From Desulfovibrio sp. (lineage in GTDB: Bacteria > Desulfobacterota > Desulfovibrionia > Desulfovibrionales > Desulfovibrionaceae), in contig VSMX01000094.1 in the NCBI GenBank assembly GCA_009773975.1, positions 1 to 8,439 on the forward strand: DNA of 8,439 nucleotides, read 5' to 3'. A program made the position numbers and the translations under genes. A model generated the notes under the pieces. The model saw only the letters and a list, made by a program, of their open reading frames with translations, did no database searches and was not told the DNA's origin. Numbering within the stretch: the stretch's first letter is position 1; every line of letters starts with the position of its first letter. This document shows, in pieces, positions 1-5,859 of the stretch.

Positions 1-57
1 GCAAATGAATGGAAATATCCATTGGAAATGGATGCTTCCGTTCAGGAAATGCTATAG
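1..57 (+). CDS. possible 3' end of an unidentified upstream gene (partial)
   Basis: Frame 1 is open from the left edge to a TAG at 55-57 and encodes 18 residues (ANEWKYPLEMDASVQEML). In many bacteria pyrH precedes frr, but this tail does not resemble the PyrH C-terminus I know, so I do not assign it. The short length makes an open frame by chance quite possible. Between the TAG and the frr start there are 52 nt that hold only the frr ribosome binding site. Confidence 0.2.
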   Translation, partial: ANEWKYPLEMDASVQEML

Positions 58-95
58 CTGGAAATCCTGTTGGCCCGGAACACGCGAAAACAAGC

Positions 96-100
96 AGGAG
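96..100 (+). promoter_or_regulatory. Shine-Dalgarno site of frr
   Basis: AGGAG lies 9 nt before the ATG at 110. It decides the frr start: the open frame extends upstream to an ATG at 5, but that extension has no ribosome binding site and no family resemblance. A second in-frame ATG at 116 would be 15 nt from AGGAG, which is too far. Confidence 0.7.
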
Positions 101-109
101 ACATATAAA

Positions 110-670
110 ATGGATATGGATACCATCCTTCTGGATGCGGAAGAAAGAATGGAAAAGGCCCTGGGCTCGCTTGACCGCGACTTTGCCAAGCTGCGCACCG
201 GCCGCGCCTCAACAGCCCTGGTTGACGGCATCAAGGCCGATTATTACGGCACAAAGACGCCAATCGGCCAGATGGCTTCCGTTGCCGTGCCGGATTCCCG
301 CACCCTGACCATCCAGCCCTGGGACAAGGGGGGCATGGCCGCGGTCGAAAAGGCCATTCTCAAGTCCGATCTCGGCCTTACGCCCATAAACGATGGCAAG
401 ATTATCCGCATTGCCATTCCGCCGTTAACCGAGGAAAGGCGCAAGGAACTCGTCAAGGTTGCCCGCAAATACGGGGAGGAAGCCAAGGTTGCCGTGCGCG
501 GCGTGCGCAGGGATTGCAACGATACCCTCAAGAAGGCTGAAAAGGACAAGGAAATAACAGAAGACGAGCTGAAAAAGGCTACCGATGATGTGCAGAAGCT
601 GACCGACAAGTTTGTCGGGGAGGTGGACAAGCGCTGCCAGGAAAAGGAAAAGGAAATCATGGATATCTAG
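110..670 (+). CDS. frr: ribosome recycling factor
   Basis: This cytoplasmic factor, with EF-G, splits the post-termination ribosome so that subunits can be reused. The 186-residue product matches the usual RRF length of about 185. The N-terminal helix contains the typical segment EERMEKALGSLDRDFAKLRTGRA (residues 11-33, shown here in part by its RTGRAS core at 29-34). The beta domain has the TLTIQPWD segment (65-72), the hinge reads DGKIIRIAIPPLTEERR (95-111), and a long charged helix containing RGVRRDCND (130-138) follows. The start at 110 is set by AGGAG at 96-100. The stop is followed after one base by uppS, so the two are probably cotranscribed. The frr-uppS-cdsA order is widely conserved in bacteria. 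Nothing is missing or unusual in the protein. Confidence 0.97.
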   Translation: MDMDTILLDAEERMEKALGSLDRDFAKLRTGRASTALVDGIKADYYGTKTPIGQMASVAVPDSRTLTIQPWDKGGMAAVEKAILKSDLGLTPINDGKIIRIAIPPLTEERRKELVKVARKYGEEAKVAVRGVRRDCNDTLKKAEKDKEITEDELKKATDDVQKLTDKFVGEVDKRCQEKEKEIMDI

Positions 671-671
671 C

Positions 672-1397
672 ATGGAGCGGATTCCGGATAAACTGCCGGC
701 CCACATTGCCGTTATCATGGATGGAAACGGTCGCTGGGCCACGGCGCGCAATTTGCCGAGGACAGCCGGCCACAGGGCCGGCGCCGACGCTGTCAGGATT
801 ATTGTCGGGGAATGTGCCAAGATTGGCATAGGCTACCTTACACTCTACGCTTTTTCCAGCGAAAACTGGGCGCGTCCCAGGGCGGAAATCAGCGCGCTTT
901 TCGGCCTGCTCGTCGAATTCCTGGGCAAGGAAACGCCAAGGCTGGTCGAGCAGAATATAAAGCTGAATGTTATCGGCGATATTGCGGCGCTGCCCGCTCC
1001 CAGCCGCCTGGCTCTTGGCCATGCAATGACCAGAACGGCCAGTGGCAGCCGCATGGTTCTCAACCTGGCCCTGAATTATGGCGGCCGGGACGAAATCCTG
1101 CGCGCGGCCAGGGCCCTTGTCCGCGATGGCCTGAAGCCGGACCAGATCACCGGGCAAAGCCTCGCGGAGCGGCTTTACACGGCAGGGCAGCCAGATCCCG
1201 ATTTATTGATTCGCACCAGCGGCGAAAAACGCCTGAGCAATTTTCTTCTCTGGCAATGCGCCTACAGCGAGCTTTATTTTACCCGGGTGCTATGGCCCGA
1301 TTTTGACGCGCAAAGGCTGCACAAGGCCCTGCAGGCCTATGCGGCCAGGAAACGCCGTTTTGGCGGCACGGAAGAAGCAATTATTCCGGAGGCATGA
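672..1397 (+). CDS. uppS: undecaprenyl diphosphate synthase (cis-prenyltransferase)
   Basis: The enzyme condenses farnesyl diphosphate with isopentenyl diphosphate units to make C55 undecaprenyl diphosphate, the lipid carrier for peptidoglycan and O-antigen. The 241-residue length is normal. Motifs seen are the P-loop HIAVIMDGNGRWA (11-23, catalytic Asp17, Arg21), TAGHRAGA (31-38, His34), the AFSSENWARP block (60-69) and the C-terminal DLLIRTSGEKRLSNFLLWQ (177-195; Arg181, Ser183, Arg187), followed by Tyr198-Ser-Glu200. The ATG at 672 is one base after the frr stop. An upstream extension of the frame to 612 lies inside frr and adds only a Lys/Arg-rich, unconserved stretch. No strong Shine-Dalgarno is present (only A/G-rich sequence about 15 nt upstream), so translation is probably coupled to frr termination. 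All key residues are intact. Confidence 0.97.
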   Translation: MERIPDKLPAHIAVIMDGNGRWATARNLPRTAGHRAGADAVRIIVGECAKIGIGYLTLYAFSSENWARPRAEISALFGLLVEFLGKETPRLVEQNIKLNVIGDIAALPAPSRLALGHAMTRTASGSRMVLNLALNYGGRDEILRAARALVRDGLKPDQITGQSLAERLYTAGQPDPDLLIRTSGEKRLSNFLLWQCAYSELYFTRVLWPDFDAQRLHKALQAYAARKRRFGGTEEAIIPEA

Positions 1398-1398
1398 T

Positions 1399-2208
1399 AT
1401 GGCTGTTGATCACGCGGTTGATATCACCCGCACCATAACGGGCGTCGGTCTTTTGGCGATTCTCATTGTTGCGCTCTGGTTTCGCGGCTGGTTTTTGCTG
1501 GGCCTGATCCTGCTTGTGGCCGCGCTTGGCCTTTGGGAATTTTACGGGCTTTTCTGGGGCAAAACGGGCCGCATTCGCAGCCGTATTTGCGGCATAACCC
1601 TTGGCTGGCTCATGCTTTTGCTGACCTGGTACAACAGGCCCCAGGATGCCCTTGTCTGCCTTGGGGCCGGTTTTGTGCTGGCTTCCCTGAGCTTTCTTTT
1701 TCGCTGGGACGTTGTCGAGGAGGACAATGCCTTTTCGGCCAGCGGCATTTTCATGACCGGTCTTTCCTATATTCCGCTGCTTTTGCTGCCGGCCACCTAC
1801 CTTGCCACAAGCAAGCTGGTTTTTGTGCTGGGGGCGGTGGCGATTTCCGATACCGCCGCCTATTTTGTCGGCACGCGCTTCGGACACCACAAGCTGTGGC
1901 CCAGGGTTTCGCCGAACAAAAGCTCGGAGGGCGCGGTGGGCAGCCTGGCGGGCTGCGTTCTGTTCTGCGCAATTTACGGGCCAATTTACGGGCAGGCCGG
2001 CTGGTTTGCCTTTGCGATCCTGGGGATTGCGGTCAATGCCTTCGCCCAGCTGGGTGACCTTTTTGAATCCGCGCTCAAACGCTCCGTGCACGTCAAGGAT
2101 TCCGGGCATTTGCTGCCCGGTCACGGCGGCATTCTCGACAGGGCCGACAGCTTTCTCTTCGCCATGCCCATGGTTGCCGTCGTTGACCAGTGGTATTCGT
2201 TTTTTTGA
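1399..2208 (+). CDS. cdsA: phosphatidate cytidylyltransferase (CDP-diglyceride synthase)
   Basis: This integral membrane enzyme makes CDP-diacylglycerol from CTP and phosphatidic acid, the branch point to all phospholipids. The product has 269 residues. The C-terminal family signature is complete at 224-250: SALKRSVHVKD, then PGHGGILDRAD. The conserved SPNKSSEGAVGSLAG segment is at 171-185. Several hydrophobic membrane segments are visible (about 13-45, 64-77, 83-101, 119-135, 139-155, 179-197, 200-218). The ATG at 1399 follows the uppS stop by one base, with GGAGG at 1388-1392 giving 6-nt spacing. A longer upstream reading inside uppS is arginine-rich and unlikely. It is the last + strand gene here. 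dxr, which commonly follows, is absent, and the next gene is convergent. Confidence 0.96.
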   Translation: MAVDHAVDITRTITGVGLLAILIVALWFRGWFLLGLILLVAALGLWEFYGLFWGKTGRIRSRICGITLGWLMLLLTWYNRPQDALVCLGAGFVLASLSFLFRWDVVEEDNAFSASGIFMTGLSYIPLLLLPATYLATSKLVFVLGAVAISDTAAYFVGTRFGHHKLWPRVSPNKSSEGAVGSLAGCVLFCAIYGPIYGQAGWFAFAILGIAVNAFAQLGDLFESALKRSVHVKDSGHLLPGHGGILDRADSFLFAMPMVAVVDQWYSFF

Positions 2209-2361
2209 TGCTGGGCAGGCGTAAAGTTTTTTTTGAATGATTCTCTATTCAGGAATGTAAAAATGGGAAGTGAACAAGTGACATCCATCCCTCGCCAGAG
2301 TATTTTCGCATTGAAAATATCTCTTGACTGCAAAGTAAATTTGCCTTGATGTATTCTCGTG

Positions 2362-2385
2362 CGCGCCTTTGCAAGCAAAGTCGCG
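2362..2385. terminator. hairpin in convergent gap (possible terminator or RNA element)
   Basis: CGCG (2362-2365), a mismatch, then CTTTG (2367-2371), loop CAAG, CAAAG (2376-2380), a mismatch, and CGCG (2382-2385). This is a 9-bp stem with one internal mismatch. It sits between the ends of cdsA (+) and ktrA (-), so it may help end one or both transcripts. No T-run follows on either strand, so it is not a standard rho-independent terminator. Confidence 0.4.
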
Positions 2386-2386
2386 T

Positions 2387-2422
2387 TAGAGCATTGCTCA
2401 ATTTTATTGAGGCAATGCTCTA
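2387..2422. terminator. long hairpin in convergent gap (possible bidirectional terminator)
   Basis: The arms TAGAGCATTGCTCAAT (2387-2402) and ATTGAGGCAATGCTCTA (2406-2422) pair over 16 bp with one bulged base and a TTT loop. It begins one base after the hairpin at 2362-2385. The position between converging genes suggests a role in 3'-end formation or mRNA stability for cdsA and/or ktrA. There is no flanking T-run on either strand. I saw no second copy in this window, so nothing here shows it to be a dispersed repeat. Confidence 0.5.
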
Positions 2423-2494
2423 CAATGAGGGGAGGATGGCACTATCACGGCTTTACATAATGGCAGTATCTGATAAACGATCCCCTCCTCAAGC

Positions 2495-3145
2495 CTATGT
2501 TTTCCCCGCCACCTTCTGCATGTCATCGCCATAACCGATAATCAGCAGGCTGTCGCCCTTTTGCAGGACATGATCCGGGTCGGGCACAAAGCGATACTTG
2601 TCGCTGTCCTTTTCGCGCACGGCCGCGACAAGAAGATTGCTTTTCCTGCGCACATTGAGATCCCTCAGGCTCTTTCCGGCCCAGTCGTCAACCGTCGCCT
2701 CCTGGATAAAAACGCCGCGGCCAATGGGCAGCAGATCCAGGAAGCCGGGATTATCCAGCTTGAAAGCCATTTGTTTTGCGGCGTCAATTTCGGGTTGCAC
2801 AATTATGGCGACGCCCATGCGTTCAAGGACTTTTTTATGCAGCGGACTGGACGCCTTGACCATGATTTTTTTGGCTCCCAGCTCCTGCAGGCCCATGATG
2901 GCCAGGAGCGCGGCCTCAAGATGGCTGCCTATTGTGACGGCCACAACATCGAGCGTATGCACCTTGAGCTCGGCAAGGGTATTGATATCAGCCGCGTCCG
3001 CTTCGTAAACATGACTCATTATTTCCCTGGCCTGCTGCACGCGGGCATAGTCGATGTCTATTCCCGCGCAGGTATGGCCCATTTCGGTTAGGGATTTTCC
3101 CAGCTGCATGCCAAATTTGCCAAGTCCGATTATGCCTGCTTCCAT
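2495..3145 (-). CDS. ktrA: Ktr potassium-uptake regulatory subunit (TrkA/KtrA, RCK domains)
   Basis: KtrA is a cytoplasmic nucleotide-binding ring that gates the KtrB channel. The 216-residue product has one RCK_N and one RCK_C domain, the KtrA layout, whereas TrkA has two copies of each. The Rossmann glycine motif is IIGLGKFG (5-12; Gly7, Gly9, Gly12), with acidic Asp30/Asp32 at the end of strand 2 (GIDID) to bind the ribose. RCK_C spans about 136-208 (IGRGVFIQEATV ... GDSLLIIGYGDD). The ATG at 3145 is chosen because MEAGIIGLG begins directly at the first Rossmann strand. The longer frame to 3208 lies inside ktrB. The gene begins 5 nt after the ktrB stop, with a weak AGG 9 nt upstream, so the two form an operon. 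It converges on cdsA. Confidence 0.95.
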   Translation of the reverse strand: MEAGIIGLGKFGMQLGKSLTEMGHTCAGIDIDYARVQQAREIMSHVYEADAADINTLAELKVHTLDVVAVTIGSHLEAALLAIMGLQELGAKKIMVKASSPLHKKVLERMGVAIIVQPEIDAAKQMAFKLDNPGFLDLLPIGRGVFIQEATVDDWAGKSLRDLNVRRKSNLLVAAVREKDSDKYRFVPDPDHVLQKGDSLLIIGYGDDMQKVAGKT

Positions 3146-3150
3146 GATTT

Positions 3151-4503
3151 TCAACCTAGGGGTATGTTCTCTTCCGGATACCTGAAGGAAACTGGAGCCT
3201 GGAAGCACTGGACTGTCGCCAATAGCCAGATTGGCCCCAATTTGCCCACGAACATCAGGATGCAGAGAACAAGTTTGCTTGCGTCCGAAAGCCCGGACGT
3301 AAGATTGATTGAAAGCCCGACCGTGCAGAAGGCCGAGACCACCTCGAAAAAAATATCAAAAAATGGTTTTGAATGCTCATGCGGGGATGCGCCCTGTTCG
3401 AGAAGCAGGATAAGGAAGCTGGCCGCGAAAATAATATGCAGCCCAAAGGCCAGCAAAAGCAGGGCCTTTTGCACGGTTGCCTCGCCAAAGGCCCGCTGTC
3501 TGGCGATTGCCTGGTTTCTGCCCCTGAAATTCGCCAGTAAAAATGCGGCCAGGACCCTGAATGTCGTTGTTTTAATTCCGCCCGCGCATGAACCAGGCGA
3601 TCCGCCAATGAACATGAGAAATATGACCAGCAAGAGCGCCGCGCTGCTCAGGCTGGCCTGGTTAATTGTCGCAAAGCCGGCTGTCCGGCAGGTTACGGAT
3701 TCAAAAAACGCGCTGCAGATCCTGTCGCCCAGGGAAAAGGAGGCAAAGCCGGGATTGAGGCAGCCCAGCAGAAAAAGTATTGCCGCGCCGCCCAGCACAA
3801 GCCAGCAAGTTACGCCAAGAACAAGCCTGCTGTAAAAGGAAAGGGGGGGCGCGCGTCTTGTGGAAAGCAGGCTGCCTGCCTTCCTGTAAAGCTCGTCCAG
3901 CACATAAAAGCCCAGGCCGCCCAAAACTATGAGGGCCATGATGACGATATTCATGGCGTAGTTCGTGCGAAATTGCTCGAGACTGTCCCCCCACGGAGCA
4001 AAACCGGCATTGCAAAAGGCGGACACGGAAAGAAAAACGGAATTGAACAGCCTTTGCTGCCCATCGAAAAACAGCCAGAGAAGGATTGCGCCAGCCGCCT
4101 CTACAAGAAAAACAATGGCCACGACGCGCAACAGAAAGCCTTTCAGGCTATGGCGCGGATCGTATGATATGCCCTGTTCGAGCGCGATTCTCTCCGAAAA
4201 GGCGACGCGGTTGTTGATCAGCAGGCCCGCAAGTGTTGTCAGGGAAATTATGCCTATTCCACCCAGTTGCATCAGTACCAGAACAACAGTCTGGCCACCG
4301 ATGTTGAAAACTTCAAAAACATCAAAAGGCGCAAGGCCGGTAACGCAAAAAGCCGAAACGGAAATGAAAAGCGCATCAATCCAGCTTACTTCCGCATTGC
4401 GGAAGGCCGGCAGCAAAAGCAGCAGAGCCCCTGCAAAAATAGCCAGGGCAAAGGCAATTATGGGCAGGATAAAAGGCCTGGCCGAACCGTTTGCAAGTCT
4501 CAT
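3151..4503 (-). CDS. ktrB: Ktr/Trk potassium-uptake channel subunit (TrkH/KtrB family)
   Basis: This 450-residue inner-membrane protein is the K+-translocating subunit of a Ktr system. Four pore repeats are visible through their selectivity-filter loops: CVTGLAPFD (53-61), CNAGFAPWGD (164-173), CRTAGFATIN (272-281) and CTVGLSINL (393-401), each with the conserved glycine. FIGGSPGSCAGGIKTTTF (298-315) matches the intramembrane gate loop of KtrB. The C-terminus RYPEENIPLG ends in the glycine typical of KtrB. The ATG at 4503 is preferred over the adjacent upstream TTG (4506). There is no clear Shine-Dalgarno before either. ktrA follows after 5 nt. The upstream gap holds a promoter candidate and a terminator, which could regulate the operon. 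KtrB of this type is often Na+-dependent, but that cannot be read from the sequence. Confidence 0.95.
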   Translation of the reverse strand: MRLANGSARPFILPIIAFALAIFAGALLLLLPAFRNAEVSWIDALFISVSAFCVTGLAPFDVFEVFNIGGQTVVLVLMQLGGIGIISLTTLAGLLINNRVAFSERIALEQGISYDPRHSLKGFLLRVVAIVFLVEAAGAILLWLFFDGQQRLFNSVFLSVSAFCNAGFAPWGDSLEQFRTNYAMNIVIMALIVLGGLGFYVLDELYRKAGSLLSTRRAPPLSFYSRLVLGVTCWLVLGGAAILFLLGCLNPGFASFSLGDRICSAFFESVTCRTAGFATINQASLSSAALLLVIFLMFIGGSPGSCAGGIKTTTFRVLAAFLLANFRGRNQAIARQRAFGEATVQKALLLLAFGLHIIFAASFLILLLEQGASPHEHSKPFFDIFFEVVSAFCTVGLSINLTSGLSDASKLVLCILMFVGKLGPIWLLATVQCFQAPVSFRYPEENIPLG

Positions 4504-4686
4504 CAAGAAAATTTTACCAGCCTTTGGGCGGCCTTACAATCAGGGTTTTATCAAATCGTGTCAGAATATCCCTGCATTTGTAATTGCTTTTTTACCAGGT
4601 TGTTAGAACATATAGGCACTTGATTGGGACCCTGCAGAAGCATCATGCATTGTTTTCACTTCTTTGGGTATGAACCGGGCAATCAT

Positions 4687-4706
4687 AAAAAAGGGGCTTA
4701 CGCCCC
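4687..4706 (-). terminator. rho-independent terminator, - strand
   Basis: On the - strand the sequence is GGGGC-GTAA-GCCCC followed by TTTTTT. That is a 5-bp GC stem closed by a GNRA-type tetraloop, with a six-base T-run (4692-4687). The direction is clear because the + strand side has only a weak T-stretch. It lies about 190 nt past the cooF stop and about 180 nt before ktrB. The simplest role is ending the coo operon, but see the finding on the promoter just upstream. Confidence 0.8.
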
Positions 4707-4774
4707 CGATTTTATCTCATTTGTCCATAGGTGACAATTATCGTTAAGGTAAGCCTGCAATCCTGATTTAACTT

Positions 4775-4803
4775 ATTATATAATAATGACAGAATTTCAA
4801 CAA
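4775..4803 (-). promoter_or_regulatory. sigma70-like promoter candidate, - strand
   Basis: Read on the - strand: TTGTTG (4803-4798), 17 nt, then a perfect TATAAT (4780-4775). Transcription would start near 4768, about 60 nt before the terminator stem. The -10 lies within a 14-nt palindrome (4773-4786), so a TATAAT also exists on the + strand, but without a -35 match. AT-rich sequence makes chance matches likely, so confidence is moderate. Confidence 0.4.
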
Positions 4804-4895
4804 AACGTGCCTGCAAATTCACATTGATGAAAATCTCCAAAAATTTGTTCAAACAATATATGCTCAATAAAACCGGAATTGCTCCGCTTTGCGCC

Positions 4896-5483
4896 CTATT
4901 CCTTCTTCGCCTCCGGCTTTTTCTCCACAGCCTTTTTCTGCGGTTTGGGCATTTCTATCACATTGCCGTCAGGCTCAAGCAGGTAAAGGGCCTGGACAGG
5001 GCAGACCTCCATGCAGGCCGTGATTTTCTTGCCTTCCTGGCCGCGCCATTCGCGGCACATGTCGCAGCGCACGGCGACTTCGCGGCAATGGGGAGGGTCA
5101 AGCGGCGGAGCGGAATTTTCGGCTTCTTCCTGCTGTAAATTGCAATGGGCAGGGGCATCGAGCTGAATTGTACCGTATGGGCAGGCCTTGATGCACATTT
5201 CGCAGGCAATGCAAAGCTCTTCATGGAAATCAATGACGCCGGATTCCATCTGTTTCAGGGCGCCAGTGGGGCAGACATTGCAGCAGGGGGCGTGCTCGCA
5301 CTGGTGGCAGCGCACGCTTGTCTTCATTTCATGCGTCTTGATTACCTGCACCCGCGCAACAAGCACATCCCTGTGCTTCATGGCTTCCTTGAAGGTCATG
5401 TTGTGATGGGCCGCAATGCAGGCCACTTCGCAGCGGCGGCATGCGATACATTTGTCGGCCTTGATTTTGATGCATTCAATCAT
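4896..5483 (-). CDS. cooF: CooF-like four-[4Fe-4S] ferredoxin-type electron-transfer subunit
   Basis: The product has 195 residues and belongs to the HycB/HydN/CooF ferredoxin family. It should carry electrons between a donor (CO dehydrogenase in the CooF paradigm, possibly formate dehydrogenase in the HycB paradigm) and the hydrogenase. Sixteen ligand cysteines for four clusters are visible: C12/C15/C18/C22, C59/C62/C67/C71, C91/C94/C97/C101 and C140/C143/C157/C161. No signal peptide is seen, so it is cytoplasmic. After the last cluster comes a Lys/Pro/Glu-rich tail (about 179-195) outside the family core. The ATG at 5483 overlaps the hypA stop as ATGA, indicating translational coupling. It is the last gene of the operon. 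No CODH gene (cooS) follows, so the symbol rests on operon context as well as domain type. Confidence 0.85.
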   Translation of the reverse strand: MIECIKIKADKCIACRRCEVACIAAHHNMTFKEAMKHRDVLVARVQVIKTHEMKTSVRCHQCEHAPCCNVCPTGALKQMESGVIDFHEELCIACEMCIKACPYGTIQLDAPAHCNLQQEEAENSAPPLDPPHCREVAVRCDMCREWRGQEGKKITACMEVCPVQALYLLEPDGNVIEMPKPQKKAVEKKPEAKKE

Positions 5484-5857
5484 TTTCCATTATCCTCACA
5501 TTCTACGGCAAGACCAACCATTGCCAGGCCATGACCGCCGGAAAACCGGATGTTCGTATCACCGCAGCGCGGACAGAAAAATTCGCGCCTTTTCATTTCA
5601 AAGCTGTGGCCGCAAGCCGCGCATTGGCAAGCCAGGGGCAGGCGGGCAAGCTCAAGATCTGCGTTTTCGGCAAGCGTGCCTTCCGCAAAAAGCTCGAAGC
5701 AGGCCTTCAGCGTTACTTCTTCCACGCAGGACATCAGGCCAAGCTCGCAGCTTATCTTTTTTATCCGCGCTTTTTGCCCCTGATGTTGCTTGTTGTATTT
5801 TTCAAGCTCGTCCAGGGCCACCTTCAAAAGGCCCCGGACAAGGCTGGCCTCATGCAA
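5480..5857 (-). CDS. hypA: hydrogenase nickel incorporation protein HypA
   Basis: HypA delivers nickel to the [NiFe] large subunit together with HypB. The Zn site is C79-x2-C82 and C95-x2-C98 (CAACGHSFE ... FFCPRCGD), as expected for HypA. I choose the TTG at 5857 as the start (125 residues). It gives the N-terminus Met-His-Glu, the nickel-binding sequence of the family, and GGAG at 5866-5869 is 8 nt upstream. The other in-frame TTG at 5863 would add two residues (MSLHE) and sits only 2 nt from the GGAG. There is no in-frame ATG. The gene begins 2 nt after the cooH stop and overlaps cooF by ATGA. A hypA placed inside a hydrogenase structural operon, next to its own client, is consistent with dedicated maturation. 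hypBCDEF are not in the window. Confidence 0.92.
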   Translation of the reverse strand: MHEASLVRGLLKVALDELEKYNKQHQGQKARIKKISCELGLMSCVEEVTLKACFELFAEGTLAENADLELARLPLACQCAACGHSFEMKRREFFCPRCGDTNIRFSGGHGLAMVGLAVECEDNGK

Positions 5858-5859
5858 GC

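Larger units (their letters stand above)
4504..4895. other. 392-nt AT-rich intergenic gap between the coo and ktr operons
   Basis: No convincing gene lies here. Read on the - strand, it holds a promoter candidate (4775-4803), a small hairpin TTGTC/GACAA, an intrinsic terminator (4687-4706) and about 180 nt of leader before ktrB. A 14-nt perfect palindrome (TTATTATATAATAA, 4773-4786) covers the -10 region. TTTTACCAG occurs twice (4512-4520 and 4590-4598). I do not recognise a known riboswitch fold by eye. The ktrBA promoter must lie in this gap, either at 4775-4803 with readthrough of the terminator or in the ktrB-proximal 180 nt, where I see no good -35/-10 pair. Confidence 0.6.

Noticed and set aside
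2324..2357. Possible promoter with TTGACT at 2324-2329 driving an RNA through the two hairpins
   Set aside because: At 17-nt spacing the -10 would be TGATGT, a poor match, and the better TATTCT is 22 nt away.
2427..2487. GAGGGGA (2427-2433) pairing with TCCCCTC (2481-2487) as a hairpin
   Set aside because: Only 7 bp with a 47-nt loop, so probably fortuitous.
2346..2534. A 62-codon frame on the + strand (TTG ATG start) through the convergent gap into the end of ktrA
   Set aside because: It runs through both hairpins, has no Shine-Dalgarno and overlaps ktrA antisense. The predicted sequence has no recognised family. It could be a relic, but nothing supports translation.
4655..4681. A tRNA T-arm-like string (CGGTTCATACCC on the - strand)
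   Set aside because: No matching acceptor, D or anticodon arms could be found around it.
4824..5138. A 104-codon + strand frame overlapping the end of cooF
   Set aside because: Most of it is antisense to cooF. The Leu/Phe-rich appearance comes from the complement of Lys/Glu-rich codons in the CooF tail.
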